Origin: CBDIDH01 sp965277595 | Lineage (GTDB): Bacteria; Planctomycetota; Planctomycetia; Isosphaerales; Isosphaeraceae | Direction: 5' to 3' | DNA length: 64,000 bases | Assembly (NCBI GenBank): GCA_965277595.1 | Contig: CBDIDH010000002.1 | Location: 2,976,001-3,040,000 of the forward strand | Part shown: positions 36,714-43,238 of the stretch, in pieces | How the letters are laid out: the number at the start of each line of letters is the position of its first letter | Numbering within the stretch: position 1 is the stretch's first letter | Translations under genes and position numbers: made by a program | The notes under the pieces: generated by a model | The model's input: only the letters and a program-made list of their open reading frames with translations | What the model was told of the DNA's origin: nothing | Databases searched by the model: none

Positions 36714-38906
36714 ATGGATTGCATTCGGGTGAACAAACTTTATAAAAGTTATCTAAGAGGGAGGACCGAGGTCCCCGTGCTCAAGGGGGTCTCGCTCTCG
36801 GTCACGCGTGGAGAGATGGTGGCGGTGATGGGGGCGTCGGGGTCGGGAAAAACAACGCTCATCAATATGCTGGGATGCCTGGATCAGCCCGACGCGGGGC
36901 AATACTGGCTCGACGAGCATGAGGCAAGTGGGCTTTCGGAACCGGGACGAGCGCTCCTGAGGAACACGAGGATTGGCTTCGTGTTTCAGAACTTCAACCT
37001 CTTGCCTCGGCTTTCGGCGCTGGAAAATGTGATGATGCCCTTGTCCTACTCGGTATCAGGGTTTTCCGAGGTTGAGGGCCGCGCCCGGGCGCGAAAACTC
37101 CTGGAACGGGTCGGCCTGGGCGATCGTGTGGATCACGAGCCAGCGCAGCTTTCTGGAGGCGAGCAGCAGCGGGTTGCGATTGCACGCGCCTTGATCAATC
37201 GACCGTCGGTGCTCATCGCCGACGAACCGACGGGGAACCTTGACTCGAACACCGGACGTGAAGTTCTCGGCATGTTTCAGCGCCTCAATGCCGAGGATGG
37301 CCTGACCCTGATTCTCGTGACGCACGACGAATGGGTCGCCGGTCATGCCTCGCGGACAATTCGCATTCGTGACGGTTTGATTGACTCGAGCATACCGCCC
37401 GACGACCCAAGGCCCGCGCGGCCGGCCTTGAGGCCGCTGACTAACACCGCATATGAACATGTCCAAGTGCCGCGATCGGCCTGGGATGACGACCCCGCGC
37501 CGGTGCCGCCGCCGAGGCGAGCGAACCTGCGCGATTATGCGCGGACGACCCGGACGGCCCTGCGGGCGTTGAGGAGGAATGTCCTGCGGTCGGTGCTGAC
37601 AACGCTGGGGATCATCATCGGAGTGGCCTCGCTGATCACGATCGCCGAAATTGGCAAGGGGTCGGCGAAGGCGATCATCGGGGTGATGGAAAGCACGGGG
37701 GCGAACACGTTGCTGGTGCAGGCGGGGGCGGCGTCGAGCAATGGCGTGAGCCTGGGAAGTGGGTCGATCAAGACGCTCACGCCCGAGGACGCCGATGCGA
37801 TCAAAAATGAGTGTCCGGCCGTGAGTAGCCTGGCGCCGATCGTCTATACGAGGCGACAGGTTGTTTATCAGAACAAAAACTGGGTTCCCATTTATATTTA
37901 TGGAACAACGCCTGGAGTGCTCACCGTTCGTGACTGGGAACGGATGGCCGAGGGTGAATCGTTCACCGAGGCCGACGTCAGAGACGTGGCCCAGGTTTGC
38001 CTGCTGGGCAAGACCCTGGTGCGGGAACTCTTTGGCGACGAGGGATCGCCGGTTGGTAAGGAAGTGCTTGTCAATGACGTCCCCCTGCGCGTTGTTGGTG
38101 TCCTGAGTGCGAAGGGAACCAATATCATCGGCGTGGATCAGGACGATATCTTGCTCGCGCCCTGGACGACGATCAAGTTCCGTGTCAGCGGCGGATCGAC
38201 GGGGGTGAGCCATGCCTCGGCGGGTGAAAGCCCGGTGGCCAATCAGTTCGATGTGCTGGCGAGGCGGTATCCGAGGTCGGTGACGGGGCTTTATCCTGTG
38301 CAGTCGGCGACGACCCTGGTGGATTCACCGATGCTCATGCGGTTTTCCAACGTCGATTCGATACTGGTTCGCGCGGCGTCGGGCGAGGAGGTCAAACCGG
38401 CGCTGGAACAGATTACGAGTCTCTTGCGCGAGAGGCATCATGTGGACGAAGGGAACGACGACGACTTTGACGTCCTGGATTTTACCGAGGTCATCAAGGC
38501 CGTGCAAAAGACGGTGGGCCTGGTCGCCGGTCTCTTGATGAGCGTGGCGCTGGTGAGCCTGATCGTCGGAGGCGTGGGTATCATGAACATCATGCTCGTC
38601 TCGGTGACGGAGCGGTACCGGGAAATCGGGCTGAGGATGGCCGTGGGAGCGACGGCGAGCGATATTCTTCGCCAGTTTCTGGTCGAGGCCGTGGTGCTTT
38701 GTGTTCTGGGGGGCGCGGTGGGATTGGTCTCGGGGCGGGCGATCTCGATTCTGGTGCGGGTGCTGGCGAAGTGGCCGACGGAGTCGTCGGCCGTGGCGGT
38801 CGTGGCTGCGGTGGCGGTCTCGGTGACGGTGGGGGTGGTCTTCGGATACTATCCGGCCTGGAAGGCGTCGAGGCTGAATCCGATCGAAGCATTGCGATAT
38901 GAATAA
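36714..38906 (+). CDS. MacB-like ABC transporter, fused ATPase and permease
   Basis: MacB-type mechanotransmission ABC protein of 730 residues. The N-terminal ATPase has Walker A GASGSGKTT (about 42), FQNFNLLPRLSALENV, signature LSGGEQQRVAIARAL (about 144) and Walker B VLIADEPTGNLDS. A Pro/Arg-rich linker (about 225-275) leads to the first transmembrane helix (NVLRSVLTTLGIIIGVASLI). A large periplasmic domain follows and then the last three helices with the FtsX-like GGVGIMNIMLVSVTERYREIG block. With the MacA-like protein 58 bases upstream it should form a tripartite pump acting from the periplasm outward, a second stage after the SyrD-type exporter. It ends 60 bases before the convergent phosphopantetheinyl transferase gene. 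Confidence 0.93.
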   Translation: MDCIRVNKLYKSYLRGRTEVPVLKGVSLSVTRGEMVAVMGASGSGKTTLINMLGCLDQPDAGQYWLDEHEASGLSEPGRALLRNTRIGFVFQNFNLLPRLSALENVMMPLSYSVSGFSEVEGRARARKLLERVGLGDRVDHEPAQLSGGEQQRVAIARALINRPSVLIADEPTGNLDSNTGREVLGMFQRLNAEDGLTLILVTHDEWVAGHASRTIRIRDGLIDSSIPPDDPRPARPALRPLTNTAYEHVQVPRSAWDDDPAPVPPPRRANLRDYARTTRTALRALRRNVLRSVLTTLGIIIGVASLITIAEIGKGSAKAIIGVMESTGANTLLVQAGAASSNGVSLGSGSIKTLTPEDADAIKNECPAVSSLAPIVYTRRQVVYQNKNWVPIYIYGTTPGVLTVRDWERMAEGESFTEADVRDVAQVCLLGKTLVRELFGDEGSPVGKEVLVNDVPLRVVGVLSAKGTNIIGVDQDDILLAPWTTIKFRVSGGSTGVSHASAGESPVANQFDVLARRYPRSVTGLYPVQSATTLVDSPMLMRFSNVDSILVRAASGEEVKPALEQITSLLRERHHVDEGNDDDFDVLDFTEVIKAVQKTVGLVAGLLMSVALVSLIVGGVGIMNIMLVSVTERYREIGLRMAVGATASDILRQFLVEAVVLCVLGGAVGLVSGRAISILVRVLAKWPTESSAVAVVAAVAVSVTVGVVFGYYPAWKASRLNPIEALRYE

Positions 38907-38966
38907 TTCAAGAACTCAGGAAGAGGAAAAATGACAGAGGACAGAGTGGAGAACGAGTTGCGGTTG

Positions 38967-39722
38967 TCAAAGGTCGGGGAGGCCGTCCCAGAGTTGAAGG
39001 GAGACGTTGAGAGAGCGGGTGGCGAGGGCGGAGGCAAAGGTGGGGTCGGGGTGGAGGTCGAGAAGCGTCCAGTGGGTTGATTCAATCGGGTCGTTGCCGA
39101 CGCGGAGAAGGCGGGGCAGGGGGCCGAGCGTCACGTCAAAGGAGTCGAGGGCCGTGGAAAGGCCCGTGCCGGTTGCCTTGAGAAAGGCTTCCTTGCGCGA
39201 CCAGCCTCGGAAAAACGCGGAGCGGCGGTCGGCTTCGGCGAGCCTGAGAAATTCAGCCTGCTCGACCGGAGAAAAGAAGCGACCGATGATACGCTCGGCA
39301 TTTTCGAGTGGGCGAATCGCTTCCAGGTCGACGCCGATGGCCTGGCCGATCGTCACGGCGCAGAGGGCCAGACCGTGCGAGTGCGTGAGGTTGAATTCAA
39401 CGCCCGATGGATGCGCATCGGCGAGCCGGGGCTTGCCGTGATCGCCATAGGCAAACGCGATCGAGCGAGCCGGGCTGTTCAGGACCGTTCCGAGGAGGGT
39501 CCGCAAGCCGCCCCGGCCGGCGACGAATCGGCGGCGGAGCGTCGCCGCGCGGAAGCGATCGGCGCGGGTGCGTTCGGTCGGATCAAGGAGCGGCTCGAAT
39601 TGAGCAAGGGTCGAATCGGGCGGGTCAAGCGTGAACCGCCAGACGTGGACAAGGCCCGCGGAGAGGTCGAGAGCGTCGGCGGTCGGGCGGTTCCAGACCC
39701 TTGAGTGAAAAGAATCCGTCAT
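38967..39722 (-). CDS. 4'-phosphopantetheinyl transferase, Sfp/AcpT type
   Basis: Enzyme that attaches the phosphopantetheine arm of CoA to carrier-protein serines, 251 residues. Diagnostic motifs are GVDLEAIRPL (the Mg-binding Asp and Glu, about residue 131) and FFRGWSRKEAFLKATGTGL (W/KEA motif, about 170-188). GDHGKPRL and FNLTHSHGLALCAV also match the Sfp family. It most likely activates the two ACPs and four PCPs of the adjacent cluster. It is transcribed 10 bases after the MbtH-like gene in the same direction, so the two form a small accessory operon convergent with the transporters. Confidence 0.93.
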   Translation of the reverse strand: MTDSFHSRVWNRPTADALDLSAGLVHVWRFTLDPPDSTLAQFEPLLDPTERTRADRFRAATLRRRFVAGRGGLRTLLGTVLNSPARSIAFAYGDHGKPRLADAHPSGVEFNLTHSHGLALCAVTIGQAIGVDLEAIRPLENAERIIGRFFSPVEQAEFLRLAEADRRSAFFRGWSRKEAFLKATGTGLSTALDSFDVTLGPLPRLLRVGNDPIESTHWTLLDLHPDPTFASALATRSLNVSLQLWDGLPDL

Positions 39723-39732
39723 GAAAACAGGA

Positions 39733-39948
39733 TCATGCCGGGTCGTCGCCGGTGGCCTGGCGGAGGCTCAACGGGCGCATGTCCGTCCAGTTCGTTTCAA
39801 TGTAGGCGAGGCATTCTTCCTTCGGGCCGGTCTTGCCCGCCGCTTTCCAGCCAAGGGGAATCTCGCGGTCGACCGGCCAGATGGAATACTGTTCTTCGTG
39901 GTTCAGGACGACCTGGTACACGGTTCGGTCGTCGGACGTCTCGGTCAT
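39733..39948 (-). CDS. mbtH: MbtH-like NRPS accessory protein
   Basis: Small protein of 71 residues that binds and stabilises adenylation domains of NRPS proteins. The family pattern is complete: YQVVLNHEEQYSIWP, PLGWKAAGKTG, ECLAYIETNWTDMRPLSLR. The ATG at 39948 starts with TETSDD and gives the usual family length; the frame runs upstream to 40050, but those 34 residues are not part of the family. It is followed directly by the phosphopantetheinyl transferase gene. It probably serves one or more of the four adenylation domains of this cluster. Confidence 0.95.
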   Translation of the reverse strand: MTETSDDRTVYQVVLNHEEQYSIWPVDREIPLGWKAAGKTGPKEECLAYIETNWTDMRPLSLRQATGDDPA

Positions 39949-40076
39949 CGGTCGCAGTCTCCCACTGACAGGTGGACGGAGTCTCGTCATCAAGCGCGGC
40001 GCAAACGCTCGGCCTTTCCTAGCGTAACATGAGAAGGCGGCCCGGACCAAGATGTTTGCGAGGGGCCATTCGGATT

Positions 40077-40107
40077 ATTTTATTATTATGTATCGATTAT
40101 TTGTCAA
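40077..40107 (-). promoter_or_regulatory. AT-rich sigma70-like promoter for mbtH/PPTase
   Basis: On the minus strand a perfect TTGACA (40107-40102) is followed by AATAATCGATACATAA and then TAATAA (16-base spacing), or by TAAAAT at 19-base spacing (40082-40077). The strongly AT-rich tract stands out from the surrounding high-GC DNA. It lies about 125 bases upstream of the MbtH-like start. Confidence 0.6.
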
Positions 40108-40283
40108 GATTGAGTTCCGTTGGCGTGGCGCCGCGGCCAAGCGACCGAGGTAGACTTTCTTGAGCGGGAGCATCGCGGGCTTTCTCGGGCAGGCCAGAAC
40201 CTGAGATGCCGACGCCGCATGGTCCCTTTGCGTCGCTCCGGGAATTTTGAGAGAATTGAATCGTGCGCATGCAACACGAATCC

Positions 40284-40304
40284 AGGGCGTCGCGCCCTTT
40301 TTTT
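40284..40304 (+). terminator. Terminator-like hairpin upstream of 40325
   Basis: AGGGCG-TCG-CGCCCT forms a six-base stem with a three-base loop, followed by seven T. It is a textbook intrinsic terminator in form. No plus-strand gene ends within 1.3 kb upstream, and the next start codon lies 20 bases downstream, so it may end a small RNA or act as a leader attenuator. Confidence 0.6.
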
Positions 40305-40324
40305 GCGTCGGAGATTGAACGTTC

Positions 40325-40606
40325 ATGGAGCCAAGGCGCAGCAAGCAGGATATACTCGACCGCGACTTCCTGGATACCCGGTCCCGGATTCTTGATCTCG
40401 CGGCCAGCCTCGACCGCCTCGACCGCGCCTCTCGCGAAAGCGCGGAAACTCCCGACCCGCGTCTCGCCCGCCTCCGCCAGGCGATCGAGGCCCTTCTCAT
40501 TCCCGAGCCTGGCCGCGCCGAGACCATTCAACTCATTTTTTCGCTCACATATGACCCCGACTGGCGCGACCGGTTCGAAATGCCCGAGAGACTCGCGGGG
40601 ACCTGA
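40325..40606 (+). CDS. Small conserved-looking hypothetical protein
   Basis: Predicted cytoplasmic protein of 93 residues, highly charged and probably helical: DFLDTRSRILDLAASLDRLD (residues 13-32) and DPRLARLRQAIEALL resemble two amphipathic helices. No signal peptide, membrane segment or metal motif is seen. GGAG lies about 12 bases before the ATG at 40325. I recall similar short proteins in other planctomycetes, but cannot name a family. It begins directly after a terminator-like hairpin. Function unknown. Confidence 0.65.
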   Translation: MEPRRSKQDILDRDFLDTRSRILDLAASLDRLDRASRESAETPDPRLARLRQAIEALLIPEPGRAETIQLIFSLTYDPDWRDRFEMPERLAGT

Positions 40607-40710
40607 GCGTCGAGATTTGAGGAAACACGAGGGTAATTTCATGTCTGGAGCGACAGGAGCCACGTTCGACCGCGACAGTCTTGCACGCGGGTACGCCCGG
40701 CGGCACGCAC

Positions 40711-41040
40711 ATGGATATCGATCAGGGAGTTATGCAAATTCATTATTTGCCGAAGGACGCTCCTCGTCGAGAGATCCGAATCTTGGAGGTCAATGGGATG
40801 ATCTCTGGGACGACACCTTGGGAACCCATCGATTCTGGGTTGGACGTTGGTAGCGAGAACGCACACTCCCTCTATGTTCTTGACGTCACGCCTTCGCGGT
40901 GGGAGGCCATAAAGACGCGGAAATTGCGCTTGCCGACGGTAATAAATCATGAACGACGCGTAAAGGGTCTGGTGGAGACAGTCGCAGGGCGGCCACTCAT
41001 TGTCCAGTTGGTTATGTCTTTCCCTTATGGGGCCGTTTGA
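40711..41040 (+). CDS. Hypothetical protein of lower GC content
   Basis: Possible protein of 109 residues starting MDIDQGVMQIHYL, with an alternative ATG at 40732. It has ordinary globular composition (IRILEVNGMISG, LYVLDVTPSRWEAI) and no recognised domain. Its DNA is visibly less GC-rich than its neighbours and third positions are less biased, so it may be recently acquired or may not be a gene. No ribosome-binding site is convincing. It lies 100 bases after the previous small gene. Function unknown. Confidence 0.4.
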   Translation: MDIDQGVMQIHYLPKDAPRREIRILEVNGMISGTTPWEPIDSGLDVGSENAHSLYVLDVTPSRWEAIKTRKLRLPTVINHERRVKGLVETVAGRPLIVQLVMSFPYGAV

Positions 41041-41208
41041 GCAACACAGGGAAGGGTCGCAAACTCTTGGATTATACTTCCAAGGCAATTCAACGATTCG
41101 ATCAGTTCGCCTGACATTCAGAATTTCACATGCGTTGATGTCGCTAGATCCCTGATACATTCTGTTCTGGGTTTCAACCGATGCAACGCAATTTCAGGAT
41201 TTACAATT

Positions 41209-42057
41209 ATGAGTTATTACATTGACCCGCATATCCACATGGTTTCCCGAACCACCGACGACTACAAGCGGATGGCACTCGCGGGTTGCGCGATGGTCAC
41301 GGAACCGGCATTCTGGGCTGGGTTTGATCGCTCGGGACCGGAGGGATTTCGCGACTATTTCCGGCAGCTTACCCAGTATGAGCCGAAGCGCGCGGCCCTT
41401 TACGGAATCGTGCATTGCTGCTGGCTTTGCATCAACGCCAAGGAGGCCGAGAATGTCGAGCTTTCTCGGGCCGTGATCAAGATGATCCCCGACTTTCTCG
41501 ATGCTCCCAACGTTCTCGGGATTGGTGAGATCGGTCTCAACAAGAATACGAAAAACGAGGCGACCGTCTTCGAGGAACATCTTGACCTCGCCGCGAGGCT
41601 GAACGAACTCGTTCTCGTCCACACGCCCCACCTCGCCGACAAGTATCAGGGTACGAAGATGATCCTTGATATGGTCAAAGGAGATTCACGCGTCGATCCC
41701 AATCGTGTTTTGATCGATCATGTCGAGGAACACACGATTCGCCCCGCGCTGGATGCCGGGCACTGGGTCGGCATGACGCTTTATCCGATCACCAAGTGTA
41801 CACCCGCGCGCGCGGCGGATCTGATCGAGATGCACGGTAGCGACCGGATCATGGTGAACTCGGCTGGCGACTGGGGCCATAGCGATCCGCTCGCCGTTCC
41901 CGAATTCATCTTTGAGATGCGGGCGCGCGGGCACGACGACGCCTTGATTCACAAGGTCGTCTTCGAAAACCCGCTCACGTTTTTCTCGCAATGCCGCCGG
42001 TTCCGTCCGGCTTCGAAGTTTCTTCAAGACGCGATCAAACAGCCGAAGAGGCAATGA
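41209..42057 (+). CDS. TatD-like metal-dependent hydrolase
   Basis: Amidohydrolase-fold protein of 282 residues. Predicted metal ligands are present: DPHIHM near the N-terminus, GIGEIGLNK (about 106-114), VHTPH (about 137), IDHVEEH (about 164-170) and SAGDWGHSD (about 218-226). TatD relatives are nucleases or metal-dependent hydrolases; this one resembles the branch associated with metabolite clusters such as ebo, but no other ebo gene lies nearby. AGGA precedes the ATG. It is convergent with, and overlaps by 23 bases, the last gene of the P-type ATPase operon. Substrate unknown. Confidence 0.85.
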   Translation: MSYYIDPHIHMVSRTTDDYKRMALAGCAMVTEPAFWAGFDRSGPEGFRDYFRQLTQYEPKRAALYGIVHCCWLCINAKEAENVELSRAVIKMIPDFLDAPNVLGIGEIGLNKNTKNEATVFEEHLDLAARLNELVLVHTPHLADKYQGTKMILDMVKGDSRVDPNRVLIDHVEEHTIRPALDAGHWVGMTLYPITKCTPARAADLIEMHGSDRIMVNSAGDWGHSDPLAVPEFIFEMRARGHDDALIHKVVFENPLTFFSQCRRFRPASKFLQDAIKQPKRQ

Positions 42058-42394
42058 TCGGGCCGGAGTTCATCGATTCAAGGGGCAGGCCGCGCATCTC
42101 CTCGACCTTGCGAACCGCCGCCGCGGCACCGTCCATCAAGCCTTGAACGGCGATGTTGTCGCGCGGGATCGACCGCGAGATCAGGGTCGACGGAAAAACG
42201 ACGCCGTACGAAACCGTGTAACAGGTCGTATACACGAATCGGCAAAGAAACAGGCCCGCCTTCGATAGCACGCGGTCGGCGGCTTCCTTGGCATCCGCCG
42301 CGCCGTCTCGGGCCGCCTGTTTGGCAAGTTGCAGAGGGCCTGTCGACGCGTCCAAAGATTCGGGGGCCGGCAGGTCGTTTGAGGCAACGCTCAT
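42035..42394 (-). CDS. Small protein family A, downstream copy (distal gene of ATPase operon)
   Basis: Protein of 119 residues, paralogous to the gene at 49470-49853 at the other end of this operon. The shared core runs from a helical, Ala/Asp/Lys-rich segment (ARDGAADAKEAADRVL) to FVYTTCYTVSYGVVFPSTLI and then IPRDNIAVQGLMDGAAAAV. The YGVVFPS block is the most conserved part and is moderately hydrophobic, possibly membrane-associated. The ATG at 42394 has GGGAG eight bases upstream; a GTG at 42403 was rejected. No known family is recognised. Being both the first and last gene type of the operon suggests a role tied to the ATPases. Confidence 0.75.
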   Translation of the reverse strand: MSVASNDLPAPESLDASTGPLQLAKQAARDGAADAKEAADRVLSKAGLFLCRFVYTTCYTVSYGVVFPSTLISRSIPRDNIAVQGLMDGAAAAVRKVEEMRGLPLESMNSGPIIASSAV

Positions 42395-42463
42395 CGGATT
42401 CACTCCCAGAAAATTGTAAGAATGATCACAAAAAAACGTGGCGATAACTGCGAATGTGGAAAT

Positions 42464-42556
42464 TTAATGGCCGATGACCAATGATTGATGGCCAGAAAAA
42501 CATACCTTTTCAATTTTCCATTCGGTCATTGAAAATTGGTCATTGGTCATTTTTTA
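42464..42556. repeat. Intergenic heptamer inverted repeat, copy 4
   Basis: The left arm (42466-42493) reads TAATGGCCGATGACCAATGA and beyond. The right arm (42531-42553) is TTCGGTCATTG then TTGGTCATTGGTCATT. The loop is AT-rich. It separates the last gene of the ATPase operon from the preceding one, so it could lower expression of the distal gene. Confidence 0.75.
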
Positions 42557-42573
42557 TCATAATCATCGGTCCC

Positions 42574-42882
42574 TTAAGCGGTCGGGTACCGGCGGTCCAG
42601 GTCATTCAAAAACCGGCCGATCTGTCGATTCCCCGCGCGGGTGAATCGGGGATACTTCCGCTCCATCCAGCGCGAGACCTTGCCAAAGGTTCCCGGCCAG
42701 ATCACCACGCCACCGGCCACCAGCGCGGGCGTGCCGATCGGGCCGGGCAAGAGCAGGCCGAGAACACCCAGGGCCAGGAGTAAAACGCCGACTTCCTTGG
42801 GCAAGTCCTGCAATTCCAGAGGCAGGTCCGCGCGCGGCAGGCCCGGCAAGGTCGATCCGGTCGGGTGAGAGTTCAGGTTCAT
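42574..42882 (-). CDS. Small membrane protein, PGPGW-like, copy 2
   Basis: Protein of 102 residues with two adjacent hydrophobic segments (VGVLLLALGVLGLLLPG and IGTPALVAGGVVIWPGTF, about 32-68) and a basic C-terminal tail ending FLNDLDRRYP. It is a paralogue of the gene directly upstream; both share DLPK, LPGxxGxPAxxAGG, a WPxTFG turn, RKYP and a final DLxxRYP. The LPGP...GG hairpin resembles the PGPGW transmembrane family, but similarity is limited to that segment. Its ATG overlaps the upstream stop (ATGA), so the two are translationally coupled. Confidence 0.8.
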   Translation of the reverse strand: MNLNSHPTGSTLPGLPRADLPLELQDLPKEVGVLLLALGVLGLLLPGPIGTPALVAGGVVIWPGTFGKVSRWMERKYPRFTRAGNRQIGRFLNDLDRRYPTA

Positions 42883-43229
42883 CGGTCGGCCTCCGGGAGG
42901 GTCTCGGGAGTGCGTGTCGAGGAGTCAGTCGCAATCAGTCGCGACCCGCGCGGATAGCGTTCTTCCAGGTCGCGGAGGTAGCGGCGAAGCTGATCGAGGC
43001 TCTGTCGATGCGCCTTGGGATACTTCCGGCCGAGCCAGCCTTCAATCGGGCCGAACGTCTTGGGCCAGAAGGCCAGGCCACCGGCAATGACAGCCGGCAG
43101 GCCCGCCATTCCCGGCAAAACGACCCCCAGCGCGCCGACCGAGATCAGCAGCGCGGCGACGTCTTTCGGCAGGTCGCGAAGCAGGCTCTCCGCCTCCCTG
43201 GTCCGATCATCAAGGGTTGAGTTTGTCAT
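42879..43229 (-). CDS. Small membrane protein, PGPGW-like, copy 1
   Basis: Protein of 116 residues with the same plan as its downstream neighbour: an N-terminal polar segment, RDLPKDVAALLISVGALGVV and the hairpin LPGMAGLPAVIAGGLAFWPKTF, then GRKYPKAHRQSLDQLRRYLR. It has about 25 extra polar residues at the C-terminus. It starts nine bases after the pseudo-ATPase stop, in the same operon. The tandem duplicates could form a heterodimer in the membrane beside the ATPases. No function is established. Confidence 0.8.
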   Translation of the reverse strand: MTNSTLDDRTREAESLLRDLPKDVAALLISVGALGVVLPGMAGLPAVIAGGLAFWPKTFGPIEGWLGRKYPKAHRQSLDQLRRYLRDLEERYPRGSRLIATDSSTRTPETLPEADR

Positions 43230-43238
43230 AAATACATT

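Larger units (their letters stand above)
39949..40324. other. Intergenic region between MbtH-like gene and hypothetical gene
   Basis: This 376-base divergent gap contains an AT-rich promoter for the minus-strand accessory operon (40077-40107) and a terminator-like hairpin on the plus strand (40284-40304). About 175 bases between them hold no recognised gene and could encode a short transcript. Confidence 0.5.

Noticed and set aside
40263..40853. A 196-codon plus-strand frame overlapping two small genes
   Set aside because: The overlapping 93-residue frame has better coding character and a plausible start; this one crosses the terminator-like hairpin.
41194..41631. A minus-strand frame opposite the TatD-like gene
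   Set aside because: It lies inside the TatD coding region, whose metal-ligand motifs are intact.
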